A DNA stretch of 64,000 nt from Chryseobacterium sp. KLBC 52 (GCF_003347605.1 NZ_QDFZ01000003.1:1-64000); one strand, 5' to 3'. Counted from the stretch's first letter, positions 54,045-63,416 are shown. Numbers and translations: made by a program. The notes: generated by a model not told the origin, from the letters alone.

Positions 54045-54048
54045 GGAA

Positions 54049-55020
54049 CTAATTTAGCAGAAATTCTGCAATTACAGGATAATGATCCGATAATTTCACA
54101 GACTGGTCTACCTTATAGCTTAAAGGGATGATTGATTTTGAAGTGAAGATATAATCAATCCTTAAAGGCACTTTATAATCATGAAAACTGCTTGCACTGC
54201 CCTTTCCTGCTACCAGAAAGGCATCCTGAAGATCTTTTCCAAGATTATAATACTCATATGAATTGGGAACAGAATTAAAATCTCCTGCCAGAATTACAGG
54301 GTAAGGAGATAAATCGATCATTTTTCTGATTCTTTTTACCTGATCTTCATGAGCCTGAAAGGTCGGTGTCATATGAGAAAGCAATGTCGAAACATTTCCC
54401 AAGCCTAATTTATCAAGTTTCGTAAACATCGATTTATGAAGCCTGAAGGGTTCCAGATACACATTAATAATTCTGATTACTTTTCCATTAATGTCTATAT
54501 CTGCGTAGAATGAATTCCCACGGGCTTTCTCATCAATAAGTTCCGCTTGTCTTACAATTTTATGCTTCGTTTTAAGAATAACTGACGGATATTTTATAAG
54601 ATCACGTTGTATAACGCGGTTCGTATCTTTTTCCTGTACCAGAATAATATCAGCATCTTGTGCTTTAATGTAGTCCTTTACTTTATCCCAGCCATATTCT
54701 CCGTATTTTACATTAAAAGTCAATACTTTAATATCCCGTATTGTTTTTAAGTTTTCTGTTTTGGGAGAAAAGTTGATCCATCGTCTGATTGGATTATAGA
54801 AAATAAATGTACCTAAGACAAAAGCAATTGCAATTTTTTCTTTTTTGAAAATCCAGATCAGCGTTAAAATTACGTGTGACAGGATCAGATAAGGAAAACC
54901 AAGGGACAGAAGATTCAGGTTGCCTAAAATGTTCGGTGGAATCCATGCATTCCCCAATGTGCATAACAGCAATACAGCAACAACGATATGTATAAATAGT
55001 AATATCTGGTTCGACTTCAT
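54049..55020 (-). CDS. Endonuclease/exonuclease/phosphatase (EEP) family protein, copy 2
   Basis: This 323-residue protein has N-terminal hydrophobic helices (about 7-30 and 38-58, plus a shorter one near 65-80) and a cytoplasm- or periplasm-facing EEP catalytic domain from about 95. Motifs are FNVKYGEYGWD, ILVQEKDT (the metal-binding Glu), AGDFNSVPNSYEYYNLG and a late KLSDHYPVIAEF (D-H pair). It could be a nuclease, phosphodiesterase or phosphatase on an unknown substrate. It is a clear tandem paralog of the next gene upstream, 73 bases away. Confidence 0.87.
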   Translation of the reverse strand: MKSNQILLFIHIVVAVLLLCTLGNAWIPPNILGNLNLLSLGFPYLILSHVILTLIWIFKKEKIAIAFVLGTFIFYNPIRRWINFSPKTENLKTIRDIKVLTFNVKYGEYGWDKVKDYIKAQDADIILVQEKDTNRVIQRDLIKYPSVILKTKHKIVRQAELIDEKARGNSFYADIDINGKVIRIINVYLEPFRLHKSMFTKLDKLGLGNVSTLLSHMTPTFQAHEDQVKRIRKMIDLSPYPVILAGDFNSVPNSYEYYNLGKDLQDAFLVAGKGSASSFHDYKVPLRIDYIFTSKSIIPLSYKVDQSVKLSDHYPVIAEFLLN

Positions 55021-55093
55021 GAAAAAACGGTCTTGGTACGGTTTTCTTTCAACAAAAATCCTACCAAGCAGATAATTTTAACTATTTTTATGA

Positions 55094-56083
55094 TTATTTG
55101 CCTTCCGTAGAAAACTTAACTGTGACAGGATAATGATCTGAAATACTTACAGAACGGTCAACTTTATAAGATATTGCCTTTAAAGCTTTAGAAGAGAAAA
55201 TATAATCTATTCTAATGGGAAATTTATAATCGTGAAAACTGGTTGCACTCCCTCTTCCTGCCTCCACAAATGCATCTTCAAGCCCATCTGATAAATGATA
55301 ATATTCGTAAGAATTGGGTACAGAATTAAAATCTCCAGCCAGAATTACAGGATAAGGAGAATTGTCAATGGCTTCACGAATAAGCGCTACCTGGTCCTGG
55401 TGTTTTTTAAAGGTAGGAATCAACCTTTTAACAACATCTTTTATTTTTTGTTCATCAGTATCGGTATTTCCATTAAGTCTTACCATATCTTTTTGAAAAC
55501 GAAAAGGATTGAGATAGACATCAATGAACCTGTAGGTTTTTCCTTTAATTTCTATATCAGCCAGCAAACCAGGAATTCTTAATTCTCCATCTTGTGGCTC
55601 TATAATCTGCTGCTTCAGGATTTTGTGCCTGGTCAGAATTGTTAAGCCTCCTCCGGGATTTGCTATTTGATAGCCTTCCAATTGATATTTGATACCCGCA
55701 TCCTCCTGTAAAAGAAGAACATCTGCATTCTGAGACTTCAGGTAGGGTTCGAGCTCTTCGTTTCCTACTCTTCCAGCTCTTGTATTGAAAGAAACCACTT
55801 TTATTTCGGAACCTCCTTTCTTATCAGAATAGTTAACCCAACGTTTTACAGGATTTATAAATGCTAACCCTGCAAACATAAACACAAATGCCCTTTTCTT
55901 CCAGCTGAATACCCAGAAAATTGTTAGAATTACATAAAGTATAATAAGCACAGGAAAGCCTAAGGAAAGCAGATTAAACCAAGGAAAAATCTTTGGCGGA
56001 ACATAAGCGTTCAATAAAGTACCCAACAGCAGAAATAAAATTCCCAGGTGGACAATCAATACTATAAGTCGGAAAATCTTCAC
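55094..56083 (-). CDS. EEP family protein, copy 1
   Basis: This 329-residue paralog of the neighbour has the same three-helix N-terminus (VPPKIFPWFNLLSLGFPVLII) and EEP motifs: FNTRAGRVGNEE, LLLQEDAG, AGDFNSVPNSYEYYHLSDG and SISDHYPVTVKFS. It begins nine bases after the rhomboid gene's stop. The membrane-anchored layout suggests a lipid- or envelope-linked substrate, but that is inference. Confidence 0.87.
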   Translation of the reverse strand: MKIFRLIVLIVHLGILFLLLGTLLNAYVPPKIFPWFNLLSLGFPVLIILYVILTIFWVFSWKKRAFVFMFAGLAFINPVKRWVNYSDKKGGSEIKVVSFNTRAGRVGNEELEPYLKSQNADVLLLQEDAGIKYQLEGYQIANPGGGLTILTRHKILKQQIIEPQDGELRIPGLLADIEIKGKTYRFIDVYLNPFRFQKDMVRLNGNTDTDEQKIKDVVKRLIPTFKKHQDQVALIREAIDNSPYPVILAGDFNSVPNSYEYYHLSDGLEDAFVEAGRGSATSFHDYKFPIRIDYIFSSKALKAISYKVDRSVSISDHYPVTVKFSTEGK

Positions 56084-56092
56084 AAAATTATT

Positions 56093-56821
56093 TTAGTTGA
56101 ATCTGTACAAATGTTTCTTCCAAATTCTTGCCAAAAGCCATCCAACCAAAGCACCGCCAACGTGGGCAAGGTGAGCAATACCCCCTCCGTTTCCGGAAAC
56201 ACCAAGATATACAGAAACCACCACAATGATGGGCAAAAGATATTTTACTTTAATCGGAACAGGAATAAACATAATTCCGATTTTAGCATCGGGATATAAT
56301 GTGGCAAAAGCAGCTACTACACCGAAAATAGCTCCTGAAGCTCCTACCATTGGAGTAGCAACAATCGCTTTTAAACTTTCCAGTAATTCTTTCTGTTTAA
56401 GAACAGCACCCGTATTTCCAGCAAATTCAACACTTGCCCCTGACAAATAAGCATTTACATTAAATCCAAGCTGTTCTAATTCACGTGAAAGTTGTTGAAC
56501 TTCCACAAAATTCCAGGCATTAAAAAGGAAAAATGCTCCCAAACCACTTGCAAAATATAAAATCAAATACTTTTTGTCGCCTAATGTCTGCTCCAGAATA
56601 GGACCAAAACTAAAGAGCGTCATCATATTAAATAAAATATGCATAATACTTCCATGCATAAACATATGGGTAATAACCTGCCATGAATGGAAAAAGGGAG
56701 AAAACGGATAAAAGCCCGCAAGATAACCTATCATCTGGTTTCCCATGAAGTAAGTAACAATAAATACTATAACATTGATGATAATGATATTCCTTGTAAT
56801 GGGCGGTATATTGTTAAACAT
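56093..56821 (-). CDS. Rhomboid-family intramembrane serine protease
   Basis: This 242-residue six-helix membrane protein has the Ser active site in GASGAIFGV (about residue 160) and the partner His in AHLAHVGGALVGWLLA (about 222). The loop-1 HMFMHGSIMHILFNMM block is also present. Rhomboids cut membrane proteins within or near the helix. It has a longer loop between helices 3 and 4 than minimal rhomboids (AWNFVEVQQLSREL...). It is six bases after mutL and likely co-transcribed. The substrate is unknown. Confidence 0.92.
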   Translation of the reverse strand: MFNNIPPITRNIIIINVIVFIVTYFMGNQMIGYLAGFYPFSPFFHSWQVITHMFMHGSIMHILFNMMTLFSFGPILEQTLGDKKYLILYFASGLGAFFLFNAWNFVEVQQLSRELEQLGFNVNAYLSGASVEFAGNTGAVLKQKELLESLKAIVATPMVGASGAIFGVVAAFATLYPDAKIGIMFIPVPIKVKYLLPIIVVVSVYLGVSGNGGGIAHLAHVGGALVGWLLARIWKKHLYRFN

Positions 56822-56827
56822 AATTTT

Positions 56828-58624
56828 TTAAAATTTGTTTTTAAAGTCGTTAAACGGAACTTCATAAAAACATCGTTTGCCGTCCGGTAAAAATTCCGGG
56901 AAGCCTAATGCTGTAAAGTCTTTAATCAGTTGTTCCGCATCTTTTTTATAAATAAAGTCAAATCTTGACTTCGACTGCATTTTATTCCATTGGTTATGGT
57001 AATACTGCAAAAACTCTTCTTCCGTCTTGTAGTCCAGGATCTCAAAAAGGTTTTCCAGGAACTTCATGGCCTGGGTTTCTTTCAGCCCTTCCGGAAGAGA
57101 ATCTATTCGAAGTACACTTTCATGAGCAATTTTCATGTCAAACCCTAATTCCGGCAGATATTTTTTGATCGAATTGTATTTTGCCTTTTCGATTTCATTC
57201 ATATGATACTCCAGAGAGAAAAGAAGAGCATGACTATTTGTATTTGATTTTCTGGTGGATTTATTCCCTTCAGAAACCAACAGTCTGTGCATTCTTCCCA
57301 AATCCAGCATCAAAGTGACATCTCCTTTGTTGAAAAGCCAGTATCCATTGGGAAGTCTCATCAGATCTTCGTCAAAATCTTCATCTTCAAAGAGGTTAAT
57401 CTTTGAAGGTTCTGCTGTAATATTCTGATGATACATTTCCGTTAGGTTCTGAATTTCCTCCGGATGTACTACATTTTTTTCTTCCAGAAACGGATTATAA
57501 TCTTTGTCTACAATAATTTCCGGCATTTTGAAAACACCTCCGCCGGGTCCTCCTCCATTTCCTTTGCTCGGAATCGGTTTATTCATCATTTCATCCAGTT
57601 CCGGATCTCTGTCGAAATCAAGACTTGGAGAAACATTATAAATTCCTAAAGATCTTTTAATCGTTGAACGAAGCAGAGCAAAAATAAGATGCTCGTCCTC
57701 AAATTTCACTTCTGTTTTCTGTGGATGGATGTTGACATCTATTTTCTCCGGATCAAGCTCCAGGAACAGGAAAAACGAAGGAACATATCCAGGTTGAAGA
57801 AGTCCTTCAAAGGCTTCCTGTACTGCTTTATTGAAGTATGGACTTCTGAAATATCTTCCGTTAACAAAAAGGAACTGTTCCCCTCTTGCTTTTTTAGCGC
57901 CTTCAGGCTTGGCAACAAAACCATGAAGTTTACACCAGATAATATCTTCTTTAATGGGAATTAAAAGCGGCTGTAATTTTCTTCCGAAAACATCCACAAT
58001 ACGCTGCATCTGACTTCCTTTTCTCAGTCTGAAAACAGCTTCATCATCATGGAACAGTGAAAACTCAAGGTTCTCATGAGCGAGTGCAACGCGCTGAAAT
58101 TCATCAATTACGTGTCTGAATTCAATATTATTATTTTTCAAAAACTTCCTTCTTGCAGGAACGTTATAGAAAAGGTTTTTTACCAAAAAGTTTGATCCGT
58201 CTGCTGTCTGAACCGGGTCCTGAAACTGGAAAACACCTCCTTCAATATAGATATTAGTCCCGATGGAAGTATCTTTCTGTTTCGTTCTCAGTTCAACCTG
58301 GGAAACCGCTGCGATAGAAGCCAGTGCTTCACCGCGGAAGCCTTTTGTGGCAATCTTAAAGATATCTTCTGTTCCTTTGATTTTGGAGGTAGCATGTCTT
58401 TCAAAAGCCATGCGGGCATCTGTTTCAGACATTCCTTTTCCGTCGTCCACCACCTGAATAAGGTTTTTTCCGGCATCTCTGATGATCAATTCAATTTTCG
58501 TTGCATCGGCATCAATAGCATTTTCCAAAAGTTCTTTCACGATGGATGCAGGCCGCTGCACCACCTCTCCTGCTGCAATTTGGTTGGCTACATGATCCGG
58601 TAAAAGCTGAATAATATCTGACAT
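56828..58624 (-). CDS. mutL: DNA mismatch repair protein MutL
   Basis: This 598-residue protein starts at the ATG at 58624 (MSDIIQLLPDHVANQIAAGEVV). The GHKL ATPase domain (about 1-330) has ELLENAIDADATKI, VDDGKGM and KGFRGEALASI. The dimerisation domain lies at about 420-590. The endonuclease motif DQHA(x)2E(x)4E of MutL endonucleases is not seen; the matching place reads DLGRMHRLLVSEG. A non-nuclease MutL like that of E. coli is suggested. A CAAAAATA box (minus -7) is at 58644-58651. It heads a minus-strand run with the rhomboid gene. Confidence 0.95.
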   Translation of the reverse strand: MSDIIQLLPDHVANQIAAGEVVQRPASIVKELLENAIDADATKIELIIRDAGKNLIQVVDDGKGMSETDARMAFERHATSKIKGTEDIFKIATKGFRGEALASIAAVSQVELRTKQKDTSIGTNIYIEGGVFQFQDPVQTADGSNFLVKNLFYNVPARRKFLKNNNIEFRHVIDEFQRVALAHENLEFSLFHDDEAVFRLRKGSQMQRIVDVFGRKLQPLLIPIKEDIIWCKLHGFVAKPEGAKKARGEQFLFVNGRYFRSPYFNKAVQEAFEGLLQPGYVPSFFLFLELDPEKIDVNIHPQKTEVKFEDEHLIFALLRSTIKRSLGIYNVSPSLDFDRDPELDEMMNKPIPSKGNGGGPGGGVFKMPEIIVDKDYNPFLEEKNVVHPEEIQNLTEMYHQNITAEPSKINLFEDEDFDEDLMRLPNGYWLFNKGDVTLMLDLGRMHRLLVSEGNKSTRKSNTNSHALLFSLEYHMNEIEKAKYNSIKKYLPELGFDMKIAHESVLRIDSLPEGLKETQAMKFLENLFEILDYKTEEEFLQYYHNQWNKMQSKSRFDFIYKKDAEQLIKDFTALGFPEFLPDGKRCFYEVPFNDFKNKF

Positions 58625-58643
58625 AAAAACGTAAATCAACTTA

Positions 58644-58651
58644 CAAAAATA
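58644..58651 (-). promoter_or_regulatory. -7 box of mutL
   Basis: CAAAAATA on the plus strand is TATTTTTG on the minus strand, 20 bases before the mutL ATG. This is likely the promoter for the mutL-rhomboid-EEP group. The rest of the 58652-58860 spacer shows nothing recognisable. Confidence 0.5.
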
Positions 58652-58861
58652 GTTAATGGAAACGGGAATTAAAATACTAAAATCGTGATTTAATATTTAA
58701 TTATCAACATTTTTACCTATTTATCCCCAACCGATTTTTTTAATGTTTGTAATGAAGGACGTTAGCTAGTTGATCCGTCTCACCCTGAAACTTTCATTTT
58801 AACAGTCATCAAAATATGATTAAAAATAACAGAAATACTGACCCAGAAGTTGATTTTTCAG

Positions 58862-58894
58862 AAAAACACCCTTATTTCATAATAAAATAAGGGC
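58862..58894 (-). terminator. Terminator after the YoaK-like gene
   Basis: CCCTTATTT (58869-58877) and AATAAGGG arms (with AAATAAGGG at the right) enclose a six-base loop. On the minus strand a GTGTTTTTC run follows. Confidence 0.7.
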
Positions 58895-58939
58895 ATTTAC
58901 AGCTAGTTTATACAAAAAATTAATAGTGTGTTTTCTATT

Positions 58940-59767
58940 TTAATCCTCAAAGACAAGCTTTCTTTTCTTCTCTCTTTTTGGAATACCATGGATTTTCTCA
59001 TACAGGTAAGCAAAAATATTAGGCTTTCTGTAAATCCTGTTGTATCTGTACTTCGTGTTGAAGTGACGGATATGAATTTTATAAGCATCGTAACCGATAA
59101 CAATCAGAAGACATATACTGATGACATAGAAGACTCTGAATTCCAGATAATAATATGTTAACCCTGAGAATACCGCTCCCATCACATAGGCAAGCATGAT
59201 ACTCATCAATAGTTTTGCTCTGCCAATCAGTTCACCGTTTCTCCTGTATTTTTTTTGGGTAAACATGGATACCAGAATTCCCAGGTCGGTCGTTGTTCCC
59301 GTAAGGTGGGTCGTTTTTACAGAGAAATTGGAGATACTTGCCGTTAACCCATTTTGAAGTCCGGTCGCGAAAAGCATTAATGCTACTAAGTATTCTGTTT
59401 CTTCTAATGTTTTCTGATAGTAAAACTGCCCGTATATTCCTACAAAAAGCAAACATATAATTTCCAGCACAATGGGCATAGAATGGGCAAAATATTTACT
59501 TTTCTTATTAAAATTGATGACAATAAAGTTGGACAGAAAGCTTCCGAAGAAGAACAAAAAGATCCATCCTCCCACAACTCCCACCTGCGTCCAGTTTCCT
59601 TTACTGATTTCTGCAGCCAAAATAGCGTAGTGTCCCGTTACATTCGATGTAAAAGAGAGGAATATCAATAGGGATGCGATATTTATAGTACCTGCCGTAA
59701 AGGCAGTCAGCGTCCCCAACCTGATATTGTCTCCCAGTGTCCTGCTGTTACTATAATTTCTTAACAT
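58940..59767 (-). CDS. YoaK/DUF1275 family membrane protein
   Basis: This 275-residue protein has six or seven helices and the DUF1275 pattern: AGTINIASLLIFLSFTSNVTGHYAILAAE, then ATGLQNGLTASISNFSVKTTHLTGTTTDLGILVSMF. The last 45 residues are cytoplasmic and basic (RKPNIFAYLYEKIHGIPKREKKRK). Its function is unknown. It is transcribed from the minus strand, right after the Usp-like gene (30-base gap), so the two are probably in one operon. Confidence 0.87.
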   Translation of the reverse strand: MLRNYSNSRTLGDNIRLGTLTAFTAGTINIASLLIFLSFTSNVTGHYAILAAEISKGNWTQVGVVGGWIFLFFFGSFLSNFIVINFNKKSKYFAHSMPIVLEIICLLFVGIYGQFYYQKTLEETEYLVALMLFATGLQNGLTASISNFSVKTTHLTGTTTDLGILVSMFTQKKYRRNGELIGRAKLLMSIMLAYVMGAVFSGLTYYYLEFRVFYVISICLLIVIGYDAYKIHIRHFNTKYRYNRIYRKPNIFAYLYEKIHGIPKREKKRKLVFED

Positions 59768-59797
59768 TTTTAATCGTTTTTAAATTGTGTTTAATTG

Positions 59798-60292
59798 TTA
59801 GACCTCTACAAAGATCTCTGCCAGTCTTCCTCTTTCCGGAAGTTTTTCTCTTACTTCAACAGTAATTTCATGAGATTTCAGCTCTTTGCATTTTTTGATA
59901 TAAGGAATCAGATCGAATTTGCCTTTTCCTTTGCTTTTGATAGATGAAGCATAGTAAGCTTCCTCAATATTTTCCGCCTTTACATACTGGTTGAATGTTC
60001 TTTGGAAACTTCCTGTAAAGACATCACAGATGATTTTATTAACCAGATGAGGATATTTATTACTGATAATTCCAAAGGCATCGCAGAATTCTGCAGGCCT
60101 GATTTTATTGAATACAGATGTTTTGGTGCTGAACAAAAGGTCTCTGATAGAATCTCCGGAATCATACCCGGAAGTCAGGAGGATATTATATTGGTTTTGA
60201 TCTTCAGCGGCATCTTTCTCTTTAAGTACTTTTTTCAATATATTCAATGACTCAAGAGAGTAATCTGTTGCAATTAAAATTGTTTTAGTCAT
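59798..60292 (-). CDS. Usp-like small protein
   Basis: This 164-residue protein begins MTKTILIATDYSLESLNILKK, the beta-strand/helix start of a universal-stress-protein-like Rossmann fold, and it has no signal peptide. The rest (FDLIPYIKKCKELKSHEITV and others) does not show the ATP-binding G-2x-G-9x-G(S/T) motif, so it should not be called a true UspA. It is co-directional with and 30 bases from the YoaK gene. A TAG-type -7 box (CAAAACTA at 60333-60340, minus TAGTTTTG) lies upstream. Confidence 0.55.
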   Translation of the reverse strand: MTKTILIATDYSLESLNILKKVLKEKDAAEDQNQYNILLTSGYDSGDSIRDLLFSTKTSVFNKIRPAEFCDAFGIISNKYPHLVNKIICDVFTGSFQRTFNQYVKAENIEEAYYASSIKSKGKGKFDLIPYIKKCKELKSHEITVEVREKLPERGRLAEIFVEV

Positions 60293-60332
60293 GTTCTTAT
60301 TATTTTGTATTGTGTTTATCTTTTTTGATGAT

Positions 60333-60340
60333 ACAAAACT
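60333..60340 (-). promoter_or_regulatory. -7 box of Usp-like gene
   Basis: CAAAACTA on the plus strand reads TAGTTTTG on the minus strand, fitting TAnnTTTG, 41 bases upstream of the start at 60292. No clear -33. Confidence 0.5.
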
Positions 60341-60527
60341 AGAACGACCAAATTAGAAGATCTTTGGAACGGAATTAAAATGTGATTAAAGAGATTAAAA
60401 TGAGATTAGAAAATTGTTAAGGGGATTTAATATTGGAAAAAATAAAAATCAAAAAACGGAAATAACAGCCTGTTTTTCAGAACCAAACAGACTAAAACAG
60501 GTAGAAAAAATGCTGAAATAGCAGTTC

Positions 60528-61943
60528 TTACTTATCTGTCACTTCGCCTTTCTGCATCATGCTATAGAAGTTCGGGAACTTCATCTGTACCGTTGTTCCC
60601 TGGTTTTCGTGCGAACTTACGATCAGTTCACCGTGGTGCATTCTTACGATGTTTCTCGCCAATGGAAGCCCGATTCCGTAGCCTTCGTAATTATTGGTAT
60701 TAGAAGCTCTGAAGAAAGGATCATAGATTTTGTTCATTTCCACTTCCGGAATTCCGATACCATTATCTTTTACAATGATGTACACATCCGAATTGGTAGC
60801 TCCCAGAGAGACTTTAACCTGCTGGAAATTAGAATATTTACAGCCATTACTGATGATATTGGCCACCGCAAGATGCAATAGCTGCTCATTCCCCTGTACC
60901 TTTAATTTCTTCGGATTATCGGGAAGCATACTGATATCCAGATAGATATTATTTCGGGAATCAATTCTTCTGAGGGTTTCAATAACGTCCCAAAGCAGCT
61001 GATCAATTCTTACTTTATCCATTTTCTGGATTTTCCCATCAAATCCGGTTTGGGCAATCATTAATAAAGCTTTGATCTTTTTATCCAATTTTTCGGCTTC
61101 ATCCAGAATGATTCCTAGGGTCTCTTTGTATTCATCTGCCGTTCTGCTGATAGAAAGGGCAACATCAGCTTCGCCCATAATAGAGGTAAGCGGAGTTCTT
61201 AACTCGTGAGAAACATTTCCGATCAGGTGATTCTGGGTTTCGAAAGAAGTTTCAATGCGGTTGAGCATATCGTTGAAAGTATCCACAAGTTCGTTAAGTT
61301 CTTTATTATCAGGCTGAGACTCCAGTCTTAAGTGAAGGTTTTCAGAACTGATCTCTTTTACCTTTCCAGTGATTTTTAAAATGGGTCTGAATAAAGTTTT
61401 AGATAAATAAAAAGAGAAAATCATACTAAAGAACAGAGACAGCACAATACAGGTAAGCAGCGTTCGCTTTAAAAAACCCAGATAATAAACGACATAATGG
61501 TTTTTCGCAGAGGCGATTGCAATATAATCTTTATCATCATATTTGAAGCTCTGTCCTATATAATAGAATTCTTCATCATTATAATTGGACTCTCCTTCTT
61601 TGATAATATTTTTAAAGAAATAGGCAGGAATATGAACTTCCTGAGATATTTTTTTGAAATTGGAGTCTGTAGGAACGGCAAAAACATAGTCTTTTTCCAT
61701 GGGAAGTTCCTCATCATTCAGGCTGCTGAGAACATAGTTTTCCGGAAGGTCGAGATGATCTTTGCTTTTTTCGATCTGAACAATCGTTGCCGTCCTGATC
61801 TTCAGCAGTTCATAAAATCTCTGGTGTGAAAAATTAACGATAGAAAAATACACCAAACCACTGAACAGCAAAATGATGGCGGTAAAAACCAACATCAAAA
61901 GTACCATCGTTTTGGTTTGATTTGTAATGACTCTATTAAACAT
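60528..61943 (-). CDS. HAMP-containing sensor histidine kinase
   Basis: This 471-residue membrane kinase has TM1 at about 12-35, a periplasmic domain to about 155, and TM2 at about 160-185. HAMP lies at about 185-235 (FRPILKITGKVKEISSENLHLRL). HisKA has His246 (NVSHELRTPLTSIMGEADV). HATPase blocks are ANIISNGCKYSNF, KDNGIGIPEVEMNKIYDPF and GYGIGLPLARNIVRMHHG. It passes phosphate to the response regulator encoded four bases upstream. The stimulus is unknown; the periplasmic domain shows no family I recognise. Confidence 0.93.
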   Translation of the reverse strand: MFNRVITNQTKTMVLLMLVFTAIILLFSGLVYFSIVNFSHQRFYELLKIRTATIVQIEKSKDHLDLPENYVLSSLNDEELPMEKDYVFAVPTDSNFKKISQEVHIPAYFFKNIIKEGESNYNDEEFYYIGQSFKYDDKDYIAIASAKNHYVVYYLGFLKRTLLTCIVLSLFFSMIFSFYLSKTLFRPILKITGKVKEISSENLHLRLESQPDNKELNELVDTFNDMLNRIETSFETQNHLIGNVSHELRTPLTSIMGEADVALSISRTADEYKETLGIILDEAEKLDKKIKALLMIAQTGFDGKIQKMDKVRIDQLLWDVIETLRRIDSRNNIYLDISMLPDNPKKLKVQGNEQLLHLAVANIISNGCKYSNFQQVKVSLGATNSDVYIIVKDNGIGIPEVEMNKIYDPFFRASNTNNYEGYGIGLPLARNIVRMHHGELIVSSHENQGTTVQMKFPNFYSMMQKGEVTDK

Positions 61944-61946
61944 TCA

Positions 61947-62654
61947 TTATGTTTTTTTCAATACATACCCCATTCCTATGACGGTATGAATCAATTTATT
62001 ATCATCCTGGCTATCCAGTTTCTTTCTTAAATAATTTACATAAACATCTACCACATTGGTTCCCAGCTCGTAATTTACGCCCCAGACGGCATCCAGAATT
62101 TCTGCTCTTGAAATTACTTTTTCAGGATTATTCAGGAAATACAGTAGTAATTTATATTCTGTGGAAGTAAGGGAAATATCTTCCCCTGCACGGGTTACTT
62201 TCTTGGTATAATCATTCACCATCAGATCCGAAAACTGAAAGACATGTTCATTATCCGGCTCCGGTTCAGCAATTTCCAGTGGACCGTTGTTATTGCTTCT
62301 CCTTAGTAAAGACTTTACACGGGCTACGAGTTCAATGAATTTAAAAGGTTTCACCAGATAATCATCTCCACCACTTTCCAATCCGAGAACAATGTTTTCA
62401 GAAGTTCCCAAAGCAGTCAGAAATAAAATCGGAACACTTTGATTGGTTTTTCTTATTTCTTTACATACGTCCAGCCCATTCATTTCCGGAAGCATAATGT
62501 CTAAAATTACCAGATCGAAATCATTAGCCTGCACCAGCTGCACTCCTGTACGACCGTCAAAGGCAACAGAAATTTCATATCCATTTTCCTGAAGTCCCTT
62601 TTTAATAAAGGACACCACACTGGTTTCGTCTTCGATAAGAATAATTTTTTTCAT
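61947..62654 (-). CDS. OmpR-type response regulator
   Basis: This 235-residue protein starts at the ATG at 62654 (MKKIILIEDETSVVSFI); the longer in-frame start at 62735 is rejected because the family start is at residue 28 there. The receiver domain has E8-D9, phosphoacceptor D52 (LVILDIMLPEMNG) and a conserved K in YLVKPFKF. The winged-helix DNA-binding domain (about 135-232) has YKLLLYFLNNPEKVISRAEIL and TNVVDVYVNYLRKKLD. It is the partner of the kinase just downstream and probably autoregulates the operon. Confidence 0.94.
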   Translation of the reverse strand: MKKIILIEDETSVVSFIKKGLQENGYEISVAFDGRTGVQLVQANDFDLVILDIMLPEMNGLDVCKEIRKTNQSVPILFLTALGTSENIVLGLESGGDDYLVKPFKFIELVARVKSLLRRSNNNGPLEIAEPEPDNEHVFQFSDLMVNDYTKKVTRAGEDISLTSTEYKLLLYFLNNPEKVISRAEILDAVWGVNYELGTNVVDVYVNYLRKKLDSQDDNKLIHTVIGMGYVLKKT

Positions 62655-62674
62655 AGATGAAATAAGGAGTTTTA

Positions 62675-62682
62675 CAAAAATA
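62675..62682 (-). promoter_or_regulatory. -7 box of the two-component operon
   Basis: CAAAAATA (plus) gives TATTTTTG on the minus strand, 20 bases before the response regulator ATG at 62654. Confidence 0.55.
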
Positions 62683-62791
62683 GGGAAATTTTCCGGGGGA
62701 GAAAAAGTGAAAGAATCTGAGGAAGCGAGAAACAAATAATAATTTTCAATGAATTGATTCCCTCCTGTATCAAAACTCTATGGAATAATAT

Positions 62792-62799
62792 TACCTTTG
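62792..62799 (+). promoter_or_regulatory. -7 box of the XRE-cupin gene
   Basis: TACCTTTG matches TAnnTTTG, 47 bases before the ATG at 62847. The divergent spacer (62655-62846) therefore serves two promoters, this one and that of the two-component operon. Confidence 0.55.
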
Positions 62800-62846
62800 T
62801 TTTTAATATAACGGTGAAAAAATAATCAGGTTAAATTGCACACAGT

Positions 62847-63416
62847 ATGAATGACTTTTTAATAGGTATCGGTAAGAGATTAAAGGATATTAGAAAAAAG
62901 AATAATTTAACTATTAATGAACTGGCTTTCAAAGCCAATGTGAGCAACGGTCTTGTTTCCAGGATTGAAAATGGAAGAACGATTCCTTCTCTTCCTGTTT
63001 TATTGGATCTGATTCAGTCGCTTGAGATTGATGCCAGTTATTTTTTTGAAGGGGTTGAGAAAAAATCCAACGCCAAATTCATCTATGTTCCCAAGGAAAG
63101 CCAGCAAGTCATTGAAAAAGAAGTAGAAGCTGAGGGATTCAAGTATATGCATATCTTCAGCAAGAGTCTTCATTCTTTAGGTTTTGAAGCCGTGTTACTA
63201 ACTCTCGAACCCAATTCTAAAAGAGAAAAGGTCATTACGGATGCCTGGGAATTCAAATATATTCTGAAAGGAGAAGTGAAATACGTAATTGATAATGAAG
63301 AAATTATCCTTAAAGAAGGGGATTCACTTTATTTCAACGGTAAGTTTCCTCACGTTCCGGTAAGCATCAGTGATGAAAGCTGTGTGATGCTTGTTCTTTA
63401 TTTTTATACTGCTTAG
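62847..63416 (+). CDS. XRE-type regulator with cupin domain
   Basis: This 189-residue cytoplasmic regulator has an N-terminal XRE helix-turn-helix (about 7-62: LKDIRKKNNLTINELAFKANVSNGLVSRIENGRTIPSL). A C-terminal cupin (about 110-185: DAWEFKYILKGEVKYVIDNEEIILKEGDSLYFNGKFPHVPVSI) has the HxH-like / G-rich pattern of small-molecule-binding cupins. Such proteins often control polyamine, amino-acid or stress genes; targets here are unknown. It is divergent from the two-component operon, so it may control it or itself. Confidence 0.92.
   Translation: MNDFLIGIGKRLKDIRKKNNLTINELAFKANVSNGLVSRIENGRTIPSLPVLLDLIQSLEIDASYFFEGVEKKSNAKFIYVPKESQQVIEKEVEAEGFKYMHIFSKSLHSLGFEAVLLTLEPNSKREKVITDAWEFKYILKGEVKYVIDNEEIILKEGDSLYFNGKFPHVPVSISDESCVMLVLYFYTA

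Noticed and set aside
59798-60292. Calling the 164-residue protein a true universal stress protein
   Set aside because: Only the N-terminal strand-helix resembles Usp; the ATP-binding glycine motif is not visible.
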